The notes below the pieces were generated by a model. It was given only the letters and a program-made list of their open reading frames with translations, searched no databases and had not been told where the DNA came from. Positions 1 through 5,991 of a stretch of 7,575 nt of DNA are shown in pieces; position 1 is the first letter of the stretch, and every line of letters starts with the position of its first letter. The translations under genes were made by a program, and so were the position numbers. Origin of the DNA: an uncultured Gammaproteobacteria bacterium (GTDB lineage: Bacteria; Pseudomonadota; Gammaproteobacteria; Pseudomonadales; Azotimanducaceae_A); NCBI GenBank assembly GCA_913049565.1, contig CAJWZG010000138.1, positions 1 to 7,575 on the forward strand, given 5' to 3'.

Positions 1-70
1 AAAACTTGGATGCTCGAGTACAGCTAGTTCATCCGCCGCGAAAATAATACCAATCGACTTTTTTGCTCAT
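1..70 (-). other. Possible 5' end of a divergent gene, frame interrupted
   Basis: On the minus strand an ATG at 70-68 follows a purine-rich stretch with an AAGGA-type ribosome binding site about 8 nt upstream. It opens with Met-Ser-Lys-Lys, a typical bacterial start. That frame stops after 13 codons (TGA at 31-29). The +1 frame is open from just after the start region to the window edge and reads A-K-K-S-I-G-I-I-F-A-A-D-E-L-A-V-L and onward, which looks protein-like, but it contains no ATG, GTG or TTG. The junction between the two frames would lie in or near a run of six A (T59-T64 on the plus strand). Removing one A would join the good start to the good frame. It could be a broken gene, a homopolymer sequencing error, or chance. 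Only about 22 codons are visible, so no family can be assigned. Confidence 0.2.
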
Positions 71-174
71 CGTTCTGTTCCTTTTCTTGATTTCGCTTTG
101 TTGAGCTTGTTTTACTCAGCCTTTGTTTGTGCAGATGCTCGACGTCCCTTCGACGCAAGTTGTCGCGGTATACT

Positions 175-201
175 TTTGCCCGCTGTCTCGGCCATTACAA
201 T
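175..201 (+). promoter_or_regulatory. Candidate sigma70-type promoter for the SDR gene
   Basis: TACAAT at 196-201 matches five of six bases of the -10 consensus TATAAT. The best upstream partner is TTTGCC at 175-180, a poor -35 match with a short 15-bp spacer. The overlapping AT-rich sequence offers other -10 choices, for example TATAAA at 204-209. If used, the transcript would start near 208 and carry a leader of roughly 105 nt. The weak -35 would suit activator dependence, but this is speculative. Confidence 0.25.
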
Positions 202-300
202 AATATAAAAGCGGCTGTCAACGAAATGTCTTTGAGACGAAGCTCATTCTGTGCCTAGTGAGCCAATGTGGCTTGGGCTATTCTAGTTGAACGTATTTTG

Positions 301-308
301 AGGGGGAG
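301..308 (+). promoter_or_regulatory. Ribosome binding site of the SDR gene
   Basis: AGGGGGAG ends 6 nt before ATG 315. This is a strong, well-spaced Shine-Dalgarno site that settles the start. Confidence 0.75.
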
Positions 309-314
309 TACACA

Positions 315-1391
315 ATGGCACCAATTCCACGCGGCAGTACCGTTGCGGTGACCGGCGCTGCAGGCTTTATCGGCGGCTGGGTTGTTAAAAAATTACTGAA
401 CAAAGGTTATCGAGTTAGAGCCTGTGTGCGTGATGTGGCCGACGGCCGCAAGACAGATTTTTTGCGCCATATGCCCGGATACGCCTCTGGTCGTTTAACC
501 CTGCATTCAGCTAACCTCGATGAAGCAGGATGCTTTGATGACATATTCGCGGGCTGCCAAGGCGTTTGTCACGTCTCTCATGTGAGCAGCTACGAGGATC
601 AAGATTACATTCGAGGGGTATGTGAGCATGTCATTGCTAGCATCAATCAGTCCGGAACTGTTAACAGGGTAATCGTCACATCCAGTATCGCAGCCATTAT
701 CTCCGAAGCCGATCTTCAAGAATTGGTGAGACGCCCGGTTTTCTATGAGGATCGCTATCCAGATGAGGAAAACCCAAAACGCACGCCACAGCGCGGCCAA
801 GGGTACTCGATGGGTAAGGTTGAACTGGAGCGTTTGTTTACCGACGCGGCGCAAGTCCACGGCGGTTGGGACTGTATCAGGGTATGCCCAGCAGATAATG
901 TGGGACCCATTCTGTCCGCGCATCAGAAAGATATGGGGCCATGGCAGCACAATATTGAAATGATGCTGCGCGGCAAGTACTACCAAAATGGCGCCTACCG
1001 ACCTTGGATGACCGTGGATGTGCGAGACGACGCCGACTGCCACATTCGCCTGCTAGAAAATGTGAACGTTAAAAACGGTGAACGCTATATCGCTTGGTCG
1101 ACAGATACGCGTAATGTCGAAGATATCTGCGCGTCCATCGATCGACTGCTACCGGAACTCGGTCACGCAACCCCGTTGGTAACTGACAACTTTCCTGAAA
1201 GAATTCAAGCCCGAGAGGCAGAGATGCGATCAATATGGGCACAGTGTGAGCTGCGCAACGATCGCATCCGCGAGGTTACGGGAATGACCTTTCGTTCGCT
1301 GGACGAATCAGTTAGAGATTGTGTGGAGTCACTTCTTGCCGTGGCCAAGGTAAAACCTGTGCTGCGTGAAAAATTCCAAAACGTCGATTAG
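315..1391 (+). CDS. Extended SDR oxidoreductase, dihydroflavonol-4-reductase-like
   Basis: This 358-residue protein belongs to the atypical/extended short-chain dehydrogenase family (NAD-dependent epimerase/dehydratase fold). The N-terminal Rossmann motif TGAAGFIGG (residues 13-21) gives the GxxGxxG dinucleotide site. Arg39 in the CVRD segment and Lys46 downstream resemble the NADP(H)-selecting residues of dihydroflavonol reductases, so NADP(H) is the likelier cofactor. The catalytic set is visible: Ser123/Ser124 in VTSS, and Tyr164 with Lys168 in YSMGK. The C-terminus (GMTFRSLDESVRD) matches the usual end of DFR-like enzymes, and the length is normal for the group. Such enzymes reduce or oxidise a ketone/alcohol on bulky substrates such as flavonoids, steroids or lignin-type compounds. 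The substrate is not readable here. There is no signal peptide, so it is cytoplasmic. It is probably co-transcribed with the DUF427 gene 16 bp downstream. Confidence 0.85.
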   Translation: MAPIPRGSTVAVTGAAGFIGGWVVKKLLNKGYRVRACVRDVADGRKTDFLRHMPGYASGRLTLHSANLDEAGCFDDIFAGCQGVCHVSHVSSYEDQDYIRGVCEHVIASINQSGTVNRVIVTSSIAAIISEADLQELVRRPVFYEDRYPDEENPKRTPQRGQGYSMGKVELERLFTDAAQVHGGWDCIRVCPADNVGPILSAHQKDMGPWQHNIEMMLRGKYYQNGAYRPWMTVDVRDDADCHIRLLENVNVKNGERYIAWSTDTRNVEDICASIDRLLPELGHATPLVTDNFPERIQAREAEMRSIWAQCELRNDRIREVTGMTFRSLDESVRDCVESLLAVAKVKPVLREKFQNVD

Positions 1392-1407
1392 TTAGGAACG
1401 TAGTCCC

Positions 1408-1932
1408 ATGAGCGATAAACCGAACACCTATGGCTGGCAGTTTACCGGCCAACAGCGCCCTGACTTCGCCAAAGAGCCCGGGCCGGGGGAAGAGTCTGTT
1501 TGGGACTATCCCCGGCCGCCGGCTCTGGTGCCCGATGTTCGCAAGGTCGAGGTGTATGCCGAGGACGATACTTTACTCGCCAGCACCTCGATGGCCGTGC
1601 GCGTGCTGGAGACCGCAAGCCCACCAACGTTCTATCTGCCGGCTGAGGCTCTGCAGATCGAGCTAGATCGCGTAGAGGGGCGTTCGTATTGCGAATGGAA
1701 GGGGGAAGCCGAATATTTCGGTTATCGAGGCAAGCAATTGGCTTGGCGCTATCCAAAGCCAACACTGGCATTTGCGCAACTGGGTGGCTGGTATTCGTTC
1801 TACCCAGCGCAGTGTCGCTGCGTGGTGGCTGGCAAACTTGTTCGGCCTCAAGCTGGGGGCTTCTATGGAGGCTGGATCACCGATGAAATCATTGGCCCGT
1901 ATAAAGGCGAGCCCGGTCGATCCGGCTGGTAG
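1408..1932 (+). CDS. DUF427 (NTP_transf_9) family protein
   Basis: This 174-residue soluble protein carries a DUF427/PF04248 domain at about residues 43-135. It has the family pattern: an opening strand with V-E-V-Y followed by LLAST, the VLE segment (67-69), the FYLP segment (75-78), a C-x-W-K-G turn (C95-G99), then A-W-R-Y-P (112-116) and the closing WYSFYP (128-133). The N-terminal 40 residues (WQFTGQQRPDFA, then WDYPRPP) and the C-terminal tail (GGWITDEIIGPYKGEPG) extend the core domain, as in longer members of the family. Despite its Pfam nickname, I know of no firmly established enzymatic role. The ATG is preceded by AGGA at 1394-1397. The 16-bp gap after the SDR stop suggests one operon and a role in the same pathway. 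Family call confident, function unknown. Confidence 0.8.
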   Translation: MSDKPNTYGWQFTGQQRPDFAKEPGPGEESVWDYPRPPALVPDVRKVEVYAEDDTLLASTSMAVRVLETASPPTFYLPAEALQIELDRVEGRSYCEWKGEAEYFGYRGKQLAWRYPKPTLAFAQLGGWYSFYPAQCRCVVAGKLVRPQAGGFYGGWITDEIIGPYKGEPGRSGW

Positions 1933-1997
1933 GCCGCGGTACAGAGCGTTTATGGCTTTGCTTTGGCTGTGCTAGGGAGTCACCTAACGGAGGCAGA

Positions 1998-2030
1998 GTG
2001 TTGCCGATTAAAGAAGCGCTTATAGGGTAA
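1998..2030 (+). other. Possible 10-codon leader ORF
   Basis: GGAGG at 1989-1993 is a strong ribosome binding site with no long ORF behind it. It sits 4 nt before a GTG at 1998 and 7 nt before a TTG at 2001, which share a frame ending at TAA 2028-2030 (M-L-P-I-K-E-A-L-I-G if GTG is used). This could be a leader peptide for the following small gene, the remnant of a lost gene start, or chance. The coding region overlaps an inverted repeat (2003-2036). Confidence 0.2.
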
Positions 2031-2036
2031 ATCGGC
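2003..2036. repeat. Inverted repeat with palindromic loop
   Basis: GCCGATT (2003-2009) pairs perfectly with AATCGGC (2030-2036). The 20-nt loop contains the perfect palindrome AAGCGCTT (2014-2021). No T-run follows, so it is not a standard intrinsic terminator. GAAGCGCT recurs at 2053-2060, exactly 40 bp after its copy at 2013-2020. The element lies between the DUF427 gene and the small unknown ORF and could be an operator or an RNA structure. Confidence 0.4.
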
Positions 2037-2071
2037 TAAACTTTGGCTCTCTGAAGCGCTGCCCGCACCAT

Positions 2072-2425
2072 ATGTCCATACCGATCGTCGCCAATACTGT
2101 CACCAACACTGCTGAAGTCAGCTCCAACCGCGTCAAATTGGGTGCACCTAAAGCTGTGGTTGGCCGTGGCACATACGAGGCCCTTGACGCCGGAGGGCTG
2201 CTCGTCCGGGAGAGCGGGCAAAACCTGAACGGTAAAGGATTGAGAGAAACCTTGGCTGCGCGCAGCAAAGAGCTTTCCTCGGCAGCGATGCTGGCTAGGG
2301 CTAATGCCCTGGTGACACAGGCTGGCCTGCCTGCAGGTTTGAATAAAAGCGTCGATCGGCCAACCTCCGAAGTATTGGCCGTAAGGGTGCAGCGTCAGGA
2401 GTTCATGCGTTTCGCTTTAAAATAG
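2072..2425 (+). CDS. Hypothetical protein, 117 residues
   Basis: I do not recognise this protein. It is a small, basic, soluble sequence with no signal peptide, membrane segment, cysteine or obvious catalytic motif. The N-terminal part is rich in Thr, Val and Asn. The middle has LDAGGLLVRESGQNL, and the C-terminal half (about residues 60-117) looks helical, with LAARSKELSSAAMLARANAL. Codon use looks coding, with G/C-rich third positions, and no long antisense ORF looks better. The start is uncertain: ATG 2072 has no clear Shine-Dalgarno site, and the frame is open back to 2012 without another ATG. It sits 139 bp after the DUF427 gene and 105 bp before the sulfatase, all on the same strand. 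It could be a real small gene or a remnant of a longer one. Confidence 0.45.
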   Translation: MSIPIVANTVTNTAEVSSNRVKLGAPKAVVGRGTYEALDAGGLLVRESGQNLNGKGLRETLAARSKELSSAAMLARANALVTQAGLPAGLNKSVDRPTSEVLAVRVQRQEFMRFALK

Positions 2426-2520
2426 CAGCCAAATCTCATCGATTGAGTGTTCTGTCCTATCTTCACCCTACGCCATTGACCTAGCGCCACTCGCTCTCGC
2501 ACACTGCTTGCATTGTTACC

Positions 2521-2528
2521 GGGAGAGG
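2521..2528 (+). promoter_or_regulatory. Ribosome binding site deciding the sulfatase start
   Basis: GGGAGAGG ends 2 nt before ATG 2531, with the GGGAG core about 5 nt upstream. It lies inside the longer open frame that begins at TTG 2513, which argues that translation starts at 2531. Confidence 0.6.
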
Positions 2529-2530
2529 AC

Positions 2531-4093
2531 ATGACCACGAAACCCAACATTCTGTTCATCATGACCGACCAACAGCGAGCCGATCATGTTGGCTTTATGG
2601 GGAACAAAGTAGTTAGAACCCCCAATCTTGACAGCCTCGCTTCCTCGGGCTGTGTTTTTGATAATGCTTGGGTATCAAATCCTGTTTGCATGCCGAATCG
2701 TGCGACTATTTTGACCGGCCGAATGCCGACGGCCCATGGAGTAATTTTTAACGATCGATCGCTGGAATGGTATGCGAACACCTTTGTTCGGCAGCTCCGA
2801 GCAGACGGCTATCGCACGGCGTTGCTTGGTAAATCTCACCTTCAGCATGGTATGAGTAGAAACGCCGTTGTCGATTACCGTGGTGAGGGTGCAGTACTTG
2901 ATAGCGCTCCTAAAGGCTGGGATGCCTACGAGCACTTCGAGCGTTATTTGGATGGGTTCTCAGAAGACCCTGAAGATTTTTATGGTTTCGAGAAGATTGA
3001 ACTCTCTATCGATCACGGAGCCCGTGTCACTGGCCATCACCTGCATTGGGCACTTGCCAATGGCGCGAAGCGAAAAGACCTGCTGACGCCCCACGATAAG
3101 AGTGCGCGAGGGCAAAAGCGTAGTGAAGAATGGTGGCAAATCTATGAGGCACCGTACGAAGAGCGTTTTCATTCAACTCGCTTCGTCACGGCGCGTACCC
3201 AAGATTTTATCCGTAGATGCGACGAAAAAAACGAACCGTGGATGGCGATGTGCTCATATCCAGATCCACATCACCCCGTTTGCCCCCCGGCACCGTGGTT
3301 CCAACGCCACAATCCGCACGACATGCCATTGCCGCAGTCGAGAAACGACCCGCTTGACGGGGCACCAGAGCACCTAAAAATCTTTCAGAACATCCATCCG
3401 GCCGATCAACGCGATTGGGTAGCGCCCTGCGGATATGGCAGCGATCAACTGCTAGGTCAGGCGATTGCAGCAACCTACGGTATGATCGAGATGGTCGATG
3501 ACGGCGTAGGGCACATATTACGGCAATTGGATGAGCATGGTATTCGAGATAATACGATCATCATTTTTACTAGTGATCACGGCGATATGATGGGCGACCA
3601 TGGCCTGTTTTTGAAAGGCTTTATGCATTACCGAGGAACGCTTCAGGTCCCCTTGGTAATCAATGCCCCCGGGCTGCAGTCGCAACGAACTCAAGGATTG
3701 TCGTCCAGCATAGACCTCGCTCCGACGATATTAGCGCTTTGCAATCTACCCGGTTACGACGGTATTCAAGGCCACAGTCTGGTGCCGATGCTGCACAGTG
3801 CGTCTGCCACGGTCCGTGATCATGTGTTGATTGAAGATGATATCGCCTCTATCACCGCGAGACTCACGCCCATACCAGCGAAAACCCGCACCGTAATCAC
3901 GCCTCAGTATCGATACACGCGCAATGCGAAGGGCGAGGAGCAGTTGTTTGACTTGGCAGCAGACCCCGATGAAATGACGGACTTGACCGCAGGGAATCAC
4001 ATAGCTCGAGGTGAGATGCTGGAGGCAATGGCGGATGCATTGATTGCTGCGGACGATGCGGCACGCGGGGCACCGACGCGATGCGGCATGTAG
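2531..4093 (+). CDS. Type I sulfatase (S1 family), Cys-type, cytoplasmic
   Basis: This 520-residue hydrolase of the alkaline-phosphatase superfamily is expected to cleave sulfate esters. Metal-site residues begin with Asp13-Gln14 in MTDQQR. The signature C-x-P-x-R is C53-M-P-N-R57, followed by ATILTGR, so Cys53 should be converted to formylglycine. Other family residues are Lys101 and His103 in GKSH, His247/His248 in PDPHHP, and Asp349-His350 in TSDHGD with Lys362 after it. The C-terminal region has the usual QLFDLAADPDEMTDL strand segment. There is no signal peptide, so it should act in the cytoplasm on an imported substrate. No formylglycine-generating enzyme lies in the window. Some S1 members hydrolyse phosphonate monoesters or phosphodiesters instead, so the substrate is open. 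ATG 2531 is chosen over TTG 2513 because of the binding site between them. Confidence 0.9.
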   Translation: MTTKPNILFIMTDQQRADHVGFMGNKVVRTPNLDSLASSGCVFDNAWVSNPVCMPNRATILTGRMPTAHGVIFNDRSLEWYANTFVRQLRADGYRTALLGKSHLQHGMSRNAVVDYRGEGAVLDSAPKGWDAYEHFERYLDGFSEDPEDFYGFEKIELSIDHGARVTGHHLHWALANGAKRKDLLTPHDKSARGQKRSEEWWQIYEAPYEERFHSTRFVTARTQDFIRRCDEKNEPWMAMCSYPDPHHPVCPPAPWFQRHNPHDMPLPQSRNDPLDGAPEHLKIFQNIHPADQRDWVAPCGYGSDQLLGQAIAATYGMIEMVDDGVGHILRQLDEHGIRDNTIIIFTSDHGDMMGDHGLFLKGFMHYRGTLQVPLVINAPGLQSQRTQGLSSSIDLAPTILALCNLPGYDGIQGHSLVPMLHSASATVRDHVLIEDDIASITARLTPIPAKTRTVITPQYRYTRNAKGEEQLFDLAADPDEMTDLTAGNHIARGEMLEAMADALIAADDAARGAPTRCGM

Positions 4094-4173
4094 CTGAGCT
4101 TACCTAGTAGAAGTTGAGCCGCCGGAGTCCAACGCATGACATACTGGTGCGACAATAGGGAATCAGGACAAAC

Positions 4174-4177
4174 GAGG
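4174..4177 (+). promoter_or_regulatory. Ribosome binding site of the GST gene
   Basis: GAGG at 4174-4177, within ACGAGGAAAAACT, lies 7 nt before ATG 4185. It supports that start and independent translation of this gene after a 91-bp gap. Confidence 0.6.
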
Positions 4178-4184
4178 AAAAACT

Positions 4185-5042
4185 ATGAGCGATGACAATC
4201 AAGGCCCGACAGACGAATACGTTCCGCCCAATGTTTGGACTTGGGATGCCGAAAGCGGAGGGCGTTTTGCGAACATTAATCGGCCTATCGCTGGCGCAAC
4301 CCATGACAAAGAGTTGCCTCGCGGCGATAACCCGCTTCAGCTTTATTCATTAGCAACCCCAAACGGTGTCAAGGTAACGGCGTTGCTCGAAGAGCTGTTG
4401 GACCTTGGCCACAGCGGTGCGGAATACGACGCGTATACGATCAATATCGGTGAAGGACAGCAGTTCGGCAGTGATTTTGTTGACATCAATCCCAACTCAA
4501 AGATCCCCGCGCTGCTCGACTTGAGCACCCCAACACCCACCCGGGTGTTTGAATCCGGAGCCATCATGGTTTATCTGGCTGAGAAATTCGGAGCTTTTCT
4601 GCCAACCGAGGCATCAGCCAGAGCAGAATGCATGTCGTGGTTGTTTTGGCAGATGGGCAGTGCTCCCTATCTTGGTGGGGGTTTCGGACACTTCTACGCT
4701 TATGCGCCGTATAAGATGCAGTACCCGATAGATCGTTTCACCATGGAAGTAAAACGACAGCTAGATGTGTTGAACCGTACCTTGGCGGAACGTGAATTCC
4801 TGTGCGGTGACGAATACACGATTGCGGATATAGCCAACTATTCTTGGTACGGCCAACTGGTCATCAATAATCTCTACAGCTCTGAGGAGTTCATTGAAGC
4901 GGCTTCCTATACCCATGTCGTGCGCTGGGCAAACCAGATTCAAGCTCGCCCGGCGGTTGATCGAGGTCGGCGTGTGAATCGTCCTTGGGGGCCAGAAGAA
5001 ACGCGGGTGGTAGAGCGTCACAGCGCAGCCGACTTCAAGTAA
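4185..5042 (+). CDS. yghU: YghU-like glutathione S-transferase (nu class)
   Basis: This 285-residue cytoplasmic protein closely resembles E. coli YghU along nearly its whole length. Shared segments are VWTWD (17-21), FANINRP (28-34), LQLYSL..TPNG (51-61), NPNSKIPAL (102-110), VFESG (121-125) with YLAEKFG after it, then NWLFW-like and LGGGFGHFYAYAP, RFTMEVKRQLDVL, DEYTIADIA and the C-terminal ERH..ADF. In this family the TPNG threonine and asparagine, rather than a catalytic Ser, Tyr or Cys, contact glutathione. E. coli YghU binds two glutathione molecules and has disulfide-bond reductase activity. The N-terminal 16 residues are slightly longer than in E. coli. It is the last plus-strand gene before a convergent junction. 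In a catabolic setting it could remove or exchange glutathione on an intermediate, or simply serve thiol redox balance. Confidence 0.92.
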   Translation: MSDDNQGPTDEYVPPNVWTWDAESGGRFANINRPIAGATHDKELPRGDNPLQLYSLATPNGVKVTALLEELLDLGHSGAEYDAYTINIGEGQQFGSDFVDINPNSKIPALLDLSTPTPTRVFESGAIMVYLAEKFGAFLPTEASARAECMSWLFWQMGSAPYLGGGFGHFYAYAPYKMQYPIDRFTMEVKRQLDVLNRTLAEREFLCGDEYTIADIANYSWYGQLVINNLYSSEEFIEAASYTHVVRWANQIQARPAVDRGRRVNRPWGPEETRVVERHSAADFK

Positions 5043-5050
5043 CTCCGCTG

Positions 5051-5079
5051 GCAGGGTATCGGTTTAACTGAAATCCTGC
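5051..5079. repeat. Weak inverted repeat at the convergent gene ends
   Basis: GCAGG (5051-5055) pairs with CCTGC (5075-5079), and a G-U and a U-A pair can extend the stem in plus-strand RNA. It begins just after the GST stop (5042) and overlaps the end of the minus-strand PhyH gene. There is no T-run, so it is at best a poor terminator. No better one is visible in the 21-bp gap. Confidence 0.2.
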
Positions 5080-5981
5080 ATAGCTAGCTCGTAAGGCCGC
5101 ATATCCCAATCCGGCCAACGAGTTTGGCTCTGCGCTAGGGTAAGTGGCGTCCAAAACGCATCGCCGGGGAGAGGGATACCCAAGCAACTGAGCTGGTCTG
5201 GGCTTGCATGGTTAATTAAATGCTGCCAGGGCCGCTCCAGTGCATGTTGCCAGACGTGATAACCGATGTTTGCGTTATCTGCCCGTTTGAAACTGACGGT
5301 CATGGTGTAACGCAGACCCTGTGGTTCGGTCATATTCGTGCCACGATGAAACGTATCGATGCCATAAGCGACAATCGATCCGGCAGCACCAGCAGCGGAA
5401 CGCTGGCATTCTTTGAGTGCGATCTGTTTCTCCACAGGAGCGGTAATCGCCCTTGATCCTAAAATTGCATCAGCCTCAGTCTTCGAGACATAGTGCATGG
5501 CACCCAACGCGTCGGTCACATTGGAGATGTAGATAATGAAGTTCACCGTGCGAGAGGCGGCGTCCTGAGCGGGCACGGTGAGCGTATGGTTACCGAAATC
5601 ACAATGAAACGGCTGCTCGTAGTCTGCCTCGCCCGTGAACTTCGCCCATGTATGTGATTGATAAAGATCAACTTTTGAAACTCCCAACAAGTCACCAGCG
5701 AGGGCTATGAGTGAAGGGTGCAGAGAGATCAGATTCATCTCCACGCTGCCTTCGTACGGCAGTGTTTCAAGATTTTTGAATTGCTTTGGGTGAAATGCAC
5801 CCGCGGGCTGACCTGTATCAACGGCCAGCGTTTCGCCGTTGCCTGACCCTTGAGTACCGTACAAACGAACATAGTCGTTGTAGATTGGCTCAATCTCCCG
5901 TGGGTTGAAAAAGTCTTCGATTACGACCGCACCCTCACGGTGCCAGGTTTCAACATGCTGGGAGTGGTGGCGTTTCAACAT
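5064..5981 (-). CDS. Phytanoyl-CoA dioxygenase (PhyH) family oxygenase
   Basis: This 305-residue protein is a predicted Fe(II)/2-oxoglutarate-dependent hydroxylase. The PhyH opening is present (WHREGAVVIEDFF, residues 13-25). The iron ligands read as His126-x-Asp128 in FHCDFGNH and His212 in DTFHRGTN. Arg224 in GLRYTMT is placed to bind 2-oxoglutarate. The family hydroxylates lipids and secondary metabolites and also includes halogenases. Asp128 is present, so this is hydroxylase-type rather than halogenase-type. It has no signal peptide. The open frame extends to TTG 6023, but ATG 5981 is the better start: GAGG overlaps the stop of the upstream transporter and lies 8 nt before the ATG. The 10-bp gap to that transporter suggests co-transcription and translational coupling, so its substrate may be what the transporter brings in. 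Confidence 0.87.
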   Translation of the reverse strand: MLKRHHSQHVETWHREGAVVIEDFFNPREIEPIYNDYVRLYGTQGSGNGETLAVDTGQPAGAFHPKQFKNLETLPYEGSVEMNLISLHPSLIALAGDLLGVSKVDLYQSHTWAKFTGEADYEQPFHCDFGNHTLTVPAQDAASRTVNFIIYISNVTDALGAMHYVSKTEADAILGSRAITAPVEKQIALKECQRSAAGAAGSIVAYGIDTFHRGTNMTEPQGLRYTMTVSFKRADNANIGYHVWQHALERPWQHLINHASPDQLSCLGIPLPGDAFWTPLTLAQSQTRWPDWDMRPYELAMQDFS

Positions 5982-5991
5982 CGGGTTTGCC

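Larger units (their letters stand above)
71..314 (+). promoter_or_regulatory. Leader and upstream region of the SDR gene
   Basis: This non-coding stretch lies upstream of the SDR gene and possibly between divergent genes. By eye it holds a T-rich segment (about 60-127) and a hexamer TCGACG repeated at 140-145 and 150-155, one helical turn apart. An AT-rich block at 195-210 is the best promoter candidate. A short inverted repeat AGCCA-ATG-TGGCT at 261-273 lies in the presumed untranslated leader. I find no ORF with a convincing start on the plus strand and no RNA gene. A regulatory role is inferred from position only. Confidence 0.4.

Noticed and set aside
507..1043. 178-codon minus-strand open frame antisense to the SDR gene
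   Set aside because: Composition is unlike a protein family I know, and it lies wholly inside an SDR gene with intact motifs. It is a shadow frame.
2003..2036. Intrinsic terminator between the DUF427 gene and the small ORF
   Set aside because: The stem is only 7 bp with a 20-nt loop and no T-run follows, so it is kept only as an inverted repeat.
2020..2268. 82-codon minus-strand frame opposite the small unknown ORF
   Set aside because: Rich in Arg, Pro and Ser with no ribosome binding site; the plus-strand frame has the more coding-like third positions.
2476..2504. TTGACC at 2476-2481 as the -35 of a sulfatase promoter
   Set aside because: At a 17-bp spacing the -10 would be GCACAC, which does not resemble the consensus.
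2513..2530. Longer sulfatase start at TTG 2513
   Set aside because: It would place the purine-rich ribosome binding site inside the gene and add residues before the typical N-terminal strand. ATG 2531 fits better.
4114..4145. TTGAGC and CATACT as a promoter for the GST gene
   Set aside because: The spacer is 20 bp and both hexamers are weak; read-through from the sulfatase gene is as likely.
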